From NCBI GenBank assembly GCA_031292485.1, contig JARLHA010000023.1:62001-126000 (forward strand): a stretch of DNA of 64,000 nucleotides, in the 5' to 3' direction. Source of the DNA: Mucilaginibacter sp. (GTDB taxonomy: Bacteria; Bacteroidota; Bacteroidia; Sphingobacteriales; Sphingobacteriaceae). The translations under genes were made by a program, and so were the position numbers. The notes under the pieces were generated by a model. The model was given only the letters and a program-made list of their open reading frames with translations, searched no databases and had not been told where the DNA came from. This document shows positions 57,159 through 64,000 of this stretch, in pieces; the first letter of the stretch is position 1; the number at the start of each line of letters is the position of its first letter.

Positions 57159-57716
57159 ATGTTGCACCGCTATAATTTAAAAAACTTACGCCACCAAATA
57201 GTTGGGCATAAATTTATAGTGATAATGGCAATGGCTTTTTTCCTGTTTTCTTGTAAATCACCAGGCGTTAAACCACCAAACTATAATTACACAATAGAGA
57301 GACTAATATTTTCAAATCAAATATTAAAAGGAACTTTTCATAAAATATTTGATGAGGACCCGGAAAACCGAATTTTTAAAGTTTTGATTTCAAGAAGAGA
57401 CCATTTTGTGAGAATAACAATTTACAGGGTGCTAAATAAAGATGAAGTAAACGAATCTCCGTCTACTTATTTCATCAATAATTCAAAAGTATTCCTTTGT
57501 TATGATGGGACCGAAGTCATTGAAAACAAAAAGGTTGATGATAATTTCATGAGAAAATTAAAACAAAAAATGGACATAGGGATGATCAATGATAGCAGGG
57601 TTTTTCAGTTTGACATAGATAGCCAAAAGAAGATTACGTTGCATGTCCCAGCCATCAATCCTTACGATTTTTCTTTTGGCCCCTGCCGTGTGGACTTTTC
57701 AAACAAAAAGAGATAG
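57159..57716 (+). CDS. Hypothetical lipoprotein
   Basis: 185 aa from the first ATG; the ATG at 57225 (MAMAFFLFSC) would give a compact lipoprotein signal with lipobox LFSC, and may be the true start. The mature part (NYTIERLIFSNQILKGTFHKIF, FKVLISRRDHFVRITIYRVL, KVFLCYDGTEV) is beta-rich and unrecognised. It is lower in GC than the peptidases before it. The next gene starts 8 bp after its stop. Confidence 0.65.
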   Translation: MLHRYNLKNLRHQIVGHKFIVIMAMAFFLFSCKSPGVKPPNYNYTIERLIFSNQILKGTFHKIFDEDPENRIFKVLISRRDHFVRITIYRVLNKDEVNESPSTYFINNSKVFLCYDGTEVIENKKVDDNFMRKLKQKMDIGMINDSRVFQFDIDSQKKITLHVPAINPYDFSFGPCRVDFSNKKR

Positions 57717-57724
57717 CTATAAAT

Positions 57725-58330
57725 ATGGAAACAAAAGCACCTGTCATCCCGGATGTAGCTGTTAAAGGAATTGCCACCGGCCTATGTATGATGGCTTTTT
57801 TTAATTTGCTATGGGCTGGTATTGCCTATGGGGGACTAAAAGAAACTAACTGGTGGTTTTTATTGATCGCATTCCCGGCGCTGAGTATATTGTTTGTGAT
57901 TAATGCCATAAAACTGTTTGGCATGGCCAAATATTACCCCAAACTAACTTCCGAAGCTGATCTTGCTGAAGAAAAGCGGATGGGCAAATGGTTCGGTATC
58001 ATCTTTGGTGCAGAAGGTTTGGGTATTTTTATAGGGATCAATGTGGTGATCAATTTAGGTTACCCTCAATTAACTATCCCGGTGCTCGCCCTTGTTGTGG
58101 GACTGCATTTCTTCCCGCTGGCCAAAGTATTTAAACGCACCATTGATTATTACCTGGCAACGTGGAGCACCATCGTCGCTGTCTTCTCTATCGTTTTAAC
58201 ACTCAATAAAACCTTTTCCGAAAACGGTACACTTGCCTTTACCGGTGTGGGGATTGCGATTGCAACTTCAGGCTATGGGATCTACATGCTGCTGAGCGGC
58301 TGGGCGCTGCCGAAAATAGCTGCGAATTAA
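57725..58330 (+). CDS. Hypothetical integral membrane protein
   Basis: 201 aa with about six membrane segments: GLCMMAFFNLLWAGIAYGG, FLLIAFPALSILFVINAI, WFGIIFGAEGLGIFIGINVV, IPVLALVVGLHFFPLA, TWSTIVAVFSIVLTL and GVGIAIATSGYGIYMLLSG. No transporter or enzyme signature and no signal peptide. Family unknown. Probably cotranscribed with the small lipoprotein before it; convergent with the next gene. Confidence 0.75.
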   Translation: METKAPVIPDVAVKGIATGLCMMAFFNLLWAGIAYGGLKETNWWFLLIAFPALSILFVINAIKLFGMAKYYPKLTSEADLAEEKRMGKWFGIIFGAEGLGIFIGINVVINLGYPQLTIPVLALVVGLHFFPLAKVFKRTIDYYLATWSTIVAVFSIVLTLNKTFSENGTLAFTGVGIAIATSGYGIYMLLSGWALPKIAAN

Positions 58331-58349
58331 TAGTTTTTGAAAGGAGATA

Positions 58350-59900
58350 TTAAGCTAAAACTCTCAACGCAGCCGAAGCGCAGTTAATACCATCAATAGC
58401 GGCAGAAATAATGCCCCCAGCATAACCGGCGCCCTCGCCGCAGGGAAATAACCCCCTTACCTGCGGGTGCTGCAGGGTTTCCTTATCCCTCGGTACTTTA
58501 ACCGGCGATGAAGTGCGCGATTCAACCCCTACCAATGTAGCCTCGTTGGTATAATAGCCTTTCATTTTACGGCCAAAAACCGGTAATGCTTTGCGCAAAC
58601 GTTCATTGATCCAGCCGGGTAATACCTCCCTTAAGGCGACGCTTTTTGTACCGGGCAGGTAAGAATTGATAGGTAGATTGCCGGAAACCCGGTTCTCAAC
58701 AAAATCAACCATCCGTTGGGCCGGGGCTACCAAATGGCCGCCGCCAAAATTATAAGCCATTTTTTCAATTTCCTGCTGAAAGCGGAGCATCCTTAACGGA
58801 TCATTTTCATCCCCTTTAACATCCTCTAAATTTACCTGCACCACGGTGCCTGAATTGGCAAAAGGGTTGTTTCTTTTTGACGGGCTCCAGCCGTTAACCA
58901 CTATTTCATTCAAATCCGTAGCACAAGGTGCGATAATACCGCCCGGGCACATGCAAAAGGAGAATACGCCACGGTGATCTACCTGCTCCACCAGGTTATA
59001 ATAGGATGGGGGCAGATCAGGTCCGCGGTGTTCGCAATGGTATTGGGCCTGGTCGATGATCTCCTGTGGATGTTCAATCCTCACACCCAGGGCAAATGGT
59101 TTGGCCTCAATTAATATGTTTTGCCGGTGCAGCATTTCAAAAATATCTCTGGCGGAATGGCCGGTTGCCAGGATCACGGCATCCGCCATGATCTTATCAC
59201 CCGATGCCAGTTGTACGCCTTCTATCCTCCCAAAATCAACCAGAAGGCAGCTTACTTTGGCATCAAAATGCACCTCTCCGCCGGCGTTTAATATGCTGTC
59301 TTTTATGGAGGTGATGATCTGCGGTAATTTATTGGTGCCGATATGCGGGCGGGCATCTATTAAAATATCCTCCGTAGCGCCATGGGCCACAAAGGTTTTC
59401 AGTACCGAGTTTACATCACCCCGTTTGGTGGACCGTGTATAAAGCTTGCCATCCGAGTACGTGCCGGCGCCACCCTCGCCAAAACAATAATTAGACTCTG
59501 GGTTAACCAGGCCCTGCTTATTGATGTTGGCTAAATCGCGGCGGCGTTGCTTCACATCTTTGCCGCGTTCTAAAATGATGGGCTTTAAACCCAGTTCAAT
59601 ACATCGCAAAGCAGCGAATAACCCTGCCGGCCCTGCGCCGATAATGATAACCGGTTTGCTGTTTTTTACATCCGGGTAATTAACCGTAAACGTTTCGGGC
59701 ACATAAACCTCATCCAAAAACACCTGTACCTGCATGCGGTAAAGCACCTTGCGGCCACGGGCATCGATAGATCGTTTGAGGATCTTTAAAGCACTTATTT
59801 TTTGTGGGGAAATATTTAAAGATGTTGCGGCTATCTTTTTTAAAGCGCTTTCATCTTCCTGCTGGCCCGGCGGGCAAACAATTTCAATTTCTTTGATCAT
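58350..59900 (-). CDS. FAD-dependent dehydrogenase (COG2509 type)
   Basis: Flavoprotein of 516 aa. An N-terminal segment (about 1-85: ALKKIAATSLNISPQKISAL) precedes FAD-binding PVIIIGAGPAGLFAALRCIELG. Next come ILERGKDVKQRRRDLANINKQG, ESNYCFGEGGAGTYSDGKLYTR, DAVILATGHSARDIFEMLHR and, near the end, GLFPCGEGAGYAGGIISAAIDGINCA. These are hallmarks of the family, whose reaction is not known. A strong TACCTTTG box gives a leader of about 25 nt. Confidence 0.92.
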   Translation of the reverse strand: MIKEIEIVCPPGQQEDESALKKIAATSLNISPQKISALKILKRSIDARGRKVLYRMQVQVFLDEVYVPETFTVNYPDVKNSKPVIIIGAGPAGLFAALRCIELGLKPIILERGKDVKQRRRDLANINKQGLVNPESNYCFGEGGAGTYSDGKLYTRSTKRGDVNSVLKTFVAHGATEDILIDARPHIGTNKLPQIITSIKDSILNAGGEVHFDAKVSCLLVDFGRIEGVQLASGDKIMADAVILATGHSARDIFEMLHRQNILIEAKPFALGVRIEHPQEIIDQAQYHCEHRGPDLPPSYYNLVEQVDHRGVFSFCMCPGGIIAPCATDLNEIVVNGWSPSKRNNPFANSGTVVQVNLEDVKGDENDPLRMLRFQQEIEKMAYNFGGGHLVAPAQRMVDFVENRVSGNLPINSYLPGTKSVALREVLPGWINERLRKALPVFGRKMKGYYTNEATLVGVESRTSSPVKVPRDKETLQHPQVRGLFPCGEGAGYAGGIISAAIDGINCASAALRVLA

Positions 59901-59930
59901 GGCTTTGCCGGGTTTTTATCCCGGATGGGG

Positions 59931-59938
59931 CAAAGGTA
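59931..59938 (-). promoter_or_regulatory. -7 box for the COG2509 dehydrogenase
   Basis: The minus strand reads TACCTTTG, the same box as both rRNA promoters, 31 bp upstream of the ATG at 59900. Confidence 0.6.
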
Positions 59939-59945
59939 GGGAAAA

Positions 59946-60359
59946 TTAAAAAGAAGAGAGATCGTCCTTTATATCATCAAGAAATTTGTTAGCCCGTTCG
60001 TTTTTAGATGGTGATTCGTAATAAGAAGTCAAAACTTCTTTAGCATTTTTTAATTTGAGGGGAAGTAATTTATCGACCTGGCTGCCTTTTGCAATATTAA
60101 GTTTCCCGAGATAGGAGATCATTAAGGAATTTTCTATTTCAAATACTACGGTTTCGAAGTTTTTGTCGACGAACTCAAAACACTTTTTTACTGTTTTCAG
60201 ATCACCGGTATCAATAGCATTTTGAGTAAAATGTCTGAAACAGCCTATTTGCAGACTGATGAACTTCTTATAATCTTCATCAAACACCTCGCTTTTTATC
60301 TGCGGAAAGGTGTCGACTAATTCGTTGATGAAGGTTTTTCGGTTTTTTAATTTTGTCAT
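59946..60359 (-). CDS. Hypothetical protein (137 aa)
   Basis: Cytoplasmic helical protein: TKLKNRKTFINELVDTFPQI, ISLQIGCFRHFTQNAIDTGDL, KCFEFVDKNFETVVFEIENSLM and a C-terminal YYESPSKNER. The pattern resembles helical-repeat immunity-type proteins (DUF7674-like), a guess without a search. The small membrane-protein gene ends 7 bp upstream on the same strand. Lower GC than its neighbours, as for acquired DNA. Confidence 0.7.
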   Translation of the reverse strand: MTKLKNRKTFINELVDTFPQIKSEVFDEDYKKFISLQIGCFRHFTQNAIDTGDLKTVKKCFEFVDKNFETVVFEIENSLMISYLGKLNIAKGSQVDKLLPLKLKNAKEVLTSYYESPSKNERANKFLDDIKDDLSSF

Positions 60360-60366
60360 AATTGAA

Positions 60367-60549
60367 TTAAATGTATTTGATAATTAGGTAAATGCCTATT
60401 ATGATAAATCCGAAATCTGCCCCGATTATTTTGATATCCGCCCCCAATTTATCCGCCTCACCCTTTGAAATTTTTTTTATTTCTTTTATCCCATCATACA
60501 CCCCATACACTAAACTCGTAAATCCACCTAAAACAAACAACATATTCAT
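60367..60549 (-). CDS. Small membrane protein (60 aa)
   Basis: Two hydrophobic segments (MLFVLGGFTSLVYGVYDGI and FGFIIIGIYLIIKYI) flank a charged loop KEIKKISKGEADKLG. Composition and clean start argue for a real gene. Probably cotranscribed with the 137-aa protein. Role unknown. Confidence 0.6.
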   Translation of the reverse strand: MNMLFVLGGFTSLVYGVYDGIKEIKKISKGEADKLGADIKIIGADFGFIIIGIYLIIKYI

Positions 60550-60746
60550 TGTGATAAAAGTTAAAGTTTAAAAGAAAGAAATCCCTCCCAATAAAGCCGC
60601 CACTAACACATGATTCAATGACCCAATGATTTTCCCCCTGTCATCCAGTATAATTGCAAACCCAATTTGATAAACTTATGCTCCGCTGCAACCTATTACA
60701 CAATTCCGTTGTCTTATCAATATAAAACCTTTAGCCGATTGGAAAT

Positions 60747-61034
60747 ATGAACGTTGAGGACATTACCTGGAAACTTGCAGCAAAAAAATTGGCAAACGAA
60801 GCTTCAGCTAAGGAATTACGCGAATTAGATGAACTATTGAGGCAGCACCCGCATATGAAGGAGAAAGTTGCTCTTTTGTTTGAATGGTGGGATAGCGGGA
60901 CCGGGCGAACTATTGAACCAGGTAATCAAGGGCTTTTCAAAAAAATACTTGAGCGGATAAAGGATAATAACCCGGACGTAAATGCAGCTGCGGTTTCGCC
61001 AGGCAATCAGCCTGACAAAAATAAACCGGGTTAA
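60747..61034 (+). CDS. Anti-sigma-factor-like N-terminal module (95 aa)
   Basis: The sequence WKLAAKKLANEASAKELRELDELLRQHP resembles the N-terminal sigma-binding helices of FecR-type anti-sigma factors, and DLL/LFEWW follows. The membrane segment and FecR periplasmic domain are missing, and no ECF sigma gene is nearby. It could be a shortened, soluble anti-sigma, or an unrelated helical regulator. The tail VSPGNQPDKNKPG is disordered. The esterase gene follows after 77 bp. Confidence 0.65.
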   Translation: MNVEDITWKLAAKKLANEASAKELRELDELLRQHPHMKEKVALLFEWWDSGTGRTIEPGNQGLFKKILERIKDNNPDVNAAAVSPGNQPDKNKPG

Positions 61035-61111
61035 TTTCAGTCTTTATTTTATTAGTGCCTCCCATTGCCTAAATTCACCGTCGTATTATCTGCTCACCAA
61101 AAACCATTACC

Positions 61112-62620
61112 ATGAAAAGAAAACTGCGCCTGATTTTATTGTTGCTGATGTCGGCCATTTTTGGTTCCCGGGGCGCTTCTTTTGCCCAGGATCTGCCCGG
61201 AAAAAAAGATTCCATTACCTCGGCAGTTCTAAACCAGAAGCGGTTTATCCAGGTGGTGTTGCCTCAGAAATTTGATCCTGCCAAAAAATATGACGTTTTA
61301 TATGTACTGGATGGCGACGGGAATACAAAGCTCGCCATGGATGCCCAGCGGTTTTTGGAAGATGAGGCGTACGTGCCGCCTATCATAATTGTGGGTGTTT
61401 TGAACATCGACCGTAACCATGACCTAACCCACGTTCATATCGACGAAAACAAAACATCAGGTGGCGGTGAGAAATTTCTTGATTTTTTGAAAGATGAACT
61501 GATCCCTTATATCAATAAAAACTATCCCTCTAACGGGCAAAATACCATTTTCGGGCATTCCCTTGGTGGCCTTTTTGTAATGAACGCTTTGTTGTATGAG
61601 CCCCAGGCTTTTAAATCGTACATCGCTGCCGACCCGAGTTTCTGGTTCAAACATAACTACATGAATAAAATTGCCGAAGATAAATTACCCGGACTGGCCA
61701 GTATGCACAAAACATTGTACATCAGCGGCCGCGAAGGTCCTAACTACCGTGGCATGGGCATCGTTGGCATGGATTCGATCCTTAAAAAATATGCGCCGGC
61801 AGATCTGAGCTGGAAAGCCCAGCCCTACCCCGGTGAAACACATGGCTCGGTAAGGTTTAAAAGTATGTATGACGGATTGAAATTTACGTATGGCGGTTAT
61901 ATCAATGCAGCAGTGCAATTTCACCCGATGAACGGCATTATGCTGAAAGATAAACCCGCGCCGGTATGGGTGATCACTGATTATTCTTCCGTACATTATA
62001 CCACGGATGGCACTGAACCTACCCTCAACTCGCCGAAATGGGCCGACGAAGTGAGCATCACCGGGCCAGCCAAACTGATGGTAAAATCGTTTACCAACCG
62101 CGAAGAGTATGATAAAACTACCAGCGGTGAGTTTAAAATCGGCGAAACCCTGCCGCCCCTGGCAAAACCGGGTAAATATAAACCAGGGGGCTTCAACTAT
62201 TCCTATTACGAAGGCCAGTTTGATAAACTGCCCGATTTTAAGAAACTGAACCCCGTACAAACAGGTATCGCCGACAAAAATTTTGATATTGATAAGCTTC
62301 CCCTAAAAGAAAATTTTGCTTTGCTGATTGAAGGCAAACTGGAAGTAAAACAGGACGGCTATTACATTTTCGGGTTAGACTCCGACGATGGCTCAAGAGT
62401 TTACATCGGCAACAAATTGCTGATTGATTACGACGGATTACATGCAGCCGGCAATGTAAAAAGCTACATGGTGCCGCTGGCAAAAGGATTTTACCCTATC
62501 CGCGTGGAGTATTTTCAAAAAGGCGGTGGCCGCAGCCTTCAGCTGATCTATGTATTGCCGGGCAGTAAACAACCGCACGCTGTGCCCATTCCTTTGGAAC
62601 TGCAATACGGTAAAGAATAA
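61112..62620 (+). CDS. Putative esterase with chitobiase-like and PA14 domains
   Basis: Exported 502-aa protein. Signal peptide about 1-26. An esterase-D-type hydrolase domain (about 35-270) has YVLDGDG, IIIVGVLNIDRNHDLTHVHI, nucleophile elbow GHSLGG (about 152) and GETHGSVRF (His). A Fn3/chitobiase C-terminal-like segment follows (about 275-345: VHYTTDGTEPTLNSPKW). Last is a PA14 domain (about 355-495: FDIDKLPLKENFALLIEGKL, YYIFGLDSDDGSRVYIGNKLLID, VEYFQKGGGRSLQLIY). Carbohydrate binding by PA14 plus an esterase suggests deacylation of glycans or siderophore esters; the substrate is unknown. Confidence 0.9.
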   Translation: MKRKLRLILLLLMSAIFGSRGASFAQDLPGKKDSITSAVLNQKRFIQVVLPQKFDPAKKYDVLYVLDGDGNTKLAMDAQRFLEDEAYVPPIIIVGVLNIDRNHDLTHVHIDENKTSGGGEKFLDFLKDELIPYINKNYPSNGQNTIFGHSLGGLFVMNALLYEPQAFKSYIAADPSFWFKHNYMNKIAEDKLPGLASMHKTLYISGREGPNYRGMGIVGMDSILKKYAPADLSWKAQPYPGETHGSVRFKSMYDGLKFTYGGYINAAVQFHPMNGIMLKDKPAPVWVITDYSSVHYTTDGTEPTLNSPKWADEVSITGPAKLMVKSFTNREEYDKTTSGEFKIGETLPPLAKPGKYKPGGFNYSYYEGQFDKLPDFKKLNPVQTGIADKNFDIDKLPLKENFALLIEGKLEVKQDGYYIFGLDSDDGSRVYIGNKLLIDYDGLHAAGNVKSYMVPLAKGFYPIRVEYFQKGGGRSLQLIYVLPGSKQPHAVPIPLELQYGKE

Positions 62621-62657
62621 CCCTTACATCCTGATTGCATCAAATCAACATAAAACA

Positions 62658-62689
62658 AAAGCCCGGTCTGCAAAAACAAACCGGGCTTT
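62658..62689. terminator. Bidirectional hairpin between convergent genes
   Basis: AAAGCCCGGT pairs with ACCGGGCTTT around a 12-nt loop, between the esterase stop and the bacilliredoxin stop. Confidence 0.75.
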
Positions 62690-62747
62690 ACATTATAGGT
62701 ATAAAACTTCTTTAGCTTTAAAACTAAATTTTACTTTCGGACTTCAA

Positions 62748-63158
62748 TTAGCAATACTGTTCAAACGCGTTGATCAGGTTGTCGGCGATCATCTGTGCAG
62801 GGCGGCCCTCGATCTGGTGGCGCTCAATAATGTGTACCAGTTTACCATCTTTAAATAATGCCATTGCAGGCGAAGATGGGGGATAAGGCAGCATGTATGC
62901 ACGTGCTTTATTTACCGCGTCAGCTTCCATACCGGCAAAAACAGTTACCAGCCTGTCAGGATGTTTTGCGTTCTGTGCGGCAATCCTGGCAGCAGGGCGT
63001 GCATTGGCAGCAGCGCATCCGCAAACCGAGTTTACCATTACAAATACTGTTCCTTCGCTTTCAACCGCTTTGGTAACAGCTTCAGGGTCTTTCAATTCTT
63101 CAAACCCAACCCTGGTCAGTTCTTCCCGCATGGGGGCTACTAAATATTCCGGATACAT
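62748..63158 (-). CDS. BrxA/BrxB-family bacilliredoxin (YphP/YqiW)
   Basis: Thioredoxin-fold protein, 136 aa from the ATG at 63158. The active-site motif is C-G-C in VNSVCGCAAANARPA. YPEYLVAPMREELTRVGFEEL, FAGMEADAVNKARAYMLPYPPSSPAMALFKDG and IEGRPAQMIADNLINAFEQYC are family segments. In Firmicutes the proteins remove bacillithiol from oxidised proteins. A TTG at 63179 would add seven residues, but a TAATTTTG box (63182-63189) puts the transcription start between the two candidates, which supports the ATG. Confidence 0.93.
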   Translation of the reverse strand: MYPEYLVAPMREELTRVGFEELKDPEAVTKAVESEGTVFVMVNSVCGCAAANARPAARIAAQNAKHPDRLVTVFAGMEADAVNKARAYMLPYPPSSPAMALFKDGKLVHIIERHQIEGRPAQMIADNLINAFEQYC

Positions 63159-63181
63159 TGTTTCTTTTTCTAAATTCAATA

Positions 63182-63189
63182 CAAAATTA
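63182..63189 (-). promoter_or_regulatory. -7 box for the bacilliredoxin gene
   Basis: The minus strand reads TAATTTTG; the ATG is 24 bp downstream. Confidence 0.45.
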
Positions 63190-63250
63190 ACAAATCATTA
63201 TGAGTTACCATTAAATTTCAGAATAATAACATTGTGCTGACTTTCTTGTG

Positions 63251-63353
63251 AAGTCCTAAGTCTTGAGTCGAAAGTCTTAAGTCATCTACTTTTAACAAAA
63301 GGTTTTACTGCAATGCTGACTTCAGACTCAGGACTTCGGACTCAAGACTTAAC
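63251..63353. repeat. AGTCTTGAGTCGAAAGTC quasi-palindrome
   Basis: Left arm of AAGTCCTAAGTCTTGAGTCG units (63251-63284), right arm of GACTTCAGACTCAGGACTTC units (63318-63353). The same phrase occurs at 7858-7884. Confidence 0.7.
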
Positions 63354-63428
63354 GTAATCTTTATTCAATTTTAATATTGTATTTTCCAGCCTAATCCCTA
63401 TATTGCCGACCCTAATTATAAAATTGTA

Positions 63429-64000
63429 ATGAAGCGTAAGCCTTCTGATATCAGTACTGTAATTATAGTAAACAAAAACAGCGAACCCAAAACGCTGCAA
63501 ATTAAAACCCTGCATATTAGCCGGCTAAAACATTATGCTGTTGCAATATTGTCGGTAATCGTGGTTCTAAGCGGCATTATTATTTATTTACGCGCCGTAA
63601 ACGACCGCAAGGATGCGGAAGAAATACAACTCCAGGCGCAGATTGTAAAATTAAAAGGCGCCGTTCCGGCACCCGTTGTATCTGATAAAAAACCTGTTAA
63701 CGCGCAAAGTTATATCCAGTCGATTGAAGGGAAGCTGCAAAAAATCAATGATTACCTGAAGAAACGCGGCTTAAAAGGATTTTCAACCAAGGCAGTTGGC
63801 GGCAGCGGCAATGACGACGACGCTAAACTAACCGACGATGAAACCTACTCCTTATATAATGAATATTTAGACCGCCTGGTGCATTCCGTTGCTTTTACAC
63901 CTATGGGGTATCCGCATATCAGTTCATTAACCTCCTATTTTGGTTACCGCAGCGATCCGTTTAATTCGGCACATGCTGAATTTCACCCTGGTATTGATTT
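63429..64000 (+). CDS. M23 family metallopeptidase (3' end outside window)
   Basis: Cell-wall endopeptidase of the LytM type, 190 codons visible, cut by the right edge. A cytoplasmic start (MKRKPSDISTVIIVNKNSEP) precedes one membrane segment (HYAVAILSVIVVLSGIIIYL, about 35-55). A short coiled-coil region with IQSIEGKLQKINDYLKKRG follows. Then the M23 domain begins: MGYPHISSLTSYFGYRSDPFNSAHAEFHPGIDF, where H and D of H-P-G-I-D are the first zinc ligands. The remaining HxH motif would lie beyond the window. Likely anchored in the inner membrane and acting on peptidoglycan. Confidence 0.9.
   Translation, partial: MKRKPSDISTVIIVNKNSEPKTLQIKTLHISRLKHYAVAILSVIVVLSGIIIYLRAVNDRKDAEEIQLQAQIVKLKGAVPAPVVSDKKPVNAQSYIQSIEGKLQKINDYLKKRGLKGFSTKAVGGSGNDDDAKLTDDETYSLYNEYLDRLVHSVAFTPMGYPHISSLTSYFGYRSDPFNSAHAEFHPGID

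Overview
The window looks like chromosomal DNA of a Bacteroidota bacterium, most likely Sphingobacteriaceae and Mucilaginibacter-like. The reasons are the 16S rRNA sequence, promoters of the Bacteroidota type (TTTG, 19 bp, TAnnTTTG), and families typical of the phylum (DUF4835, DUF1080, carboxypeptidase-regulatory/TonB-plug proteins). The genus is inferred by eye, not by a database search.

Layout. (1) 1-7.7 kb: a defence-like island on the + strand. It holds a PLD-SNF2 helicase cut by the left edge, a 1169-aa Eco57I/PglX-like adenine methyltransferase, an inverted start-less copy of the methyltransferase specificity C-terminus, and a serine invertase. A 20-bp perfect inverted repeat lies in the same codon register in the gene and in the silent copy. 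Inversion across it would exchange 122 C-terminal residues for 122 others in frame. This is the strongest candidate for an undescribed phase-variable system. (2) 8-16.6 kb: a PAS histidine kinase, a small lipoprotein, a carboxypeptidase-regulatory protein, fabI, an esterase-like lipoprotein, a TonB-C protein and recN. (3) 16.8-21.6 kb: a BlaI-type repressor and two tandem M56 (BlaR1-like) sensors, one with nine 23-residue repeats. (4) 21.9-25.4 kb: bamD-rpoZ-coaBC-DUF4835. (5) 25.4-32.2 kb: a complete rRNA operon, 16S-tRNA-Ile-tRNA-Ala-23S-5S, with two tandem promoters. (6) 32.4-46.9 kb: a GH105 hydrolase, a DUF1016 nuclease, a MoxR ATPase, a SurA-like isomerase, rdgB, a DUF1080 protein with a Gfo/Idh/MocA oxidoreductase, a 1205-aa regulatory/plug protein and a GPH-type transporter. 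(7) 47-53.5 kb: a lipid-modification operon (two CFA-type methyltransferases, FAD oxidoreductase, DUF1365, hydrolase) interrupted by a HigBA-like toxin-antitoxin pair. (8) 53.9-64 kb: M61 and M28 peptidases, an FAD dehydrogenase, small hypothetical proteins, an esterase with a PA14 domain, a bacilliredoxin and an M23 peptidase cut by the right edge.

A second theme is a set of short, stuttering, quasi-palindromic repeats in the spacers. Each family is built from near-copies of a 7-11-nt phrase on one arm and its complement on the other. They sit just after stop codons, around the tRNAs and 23S rRNA of the rRNA operon, and in places inside coding sequence (recN, the FAD oxidoreductase). They probably act as terminators or processing stems, but some have spread as repeats.
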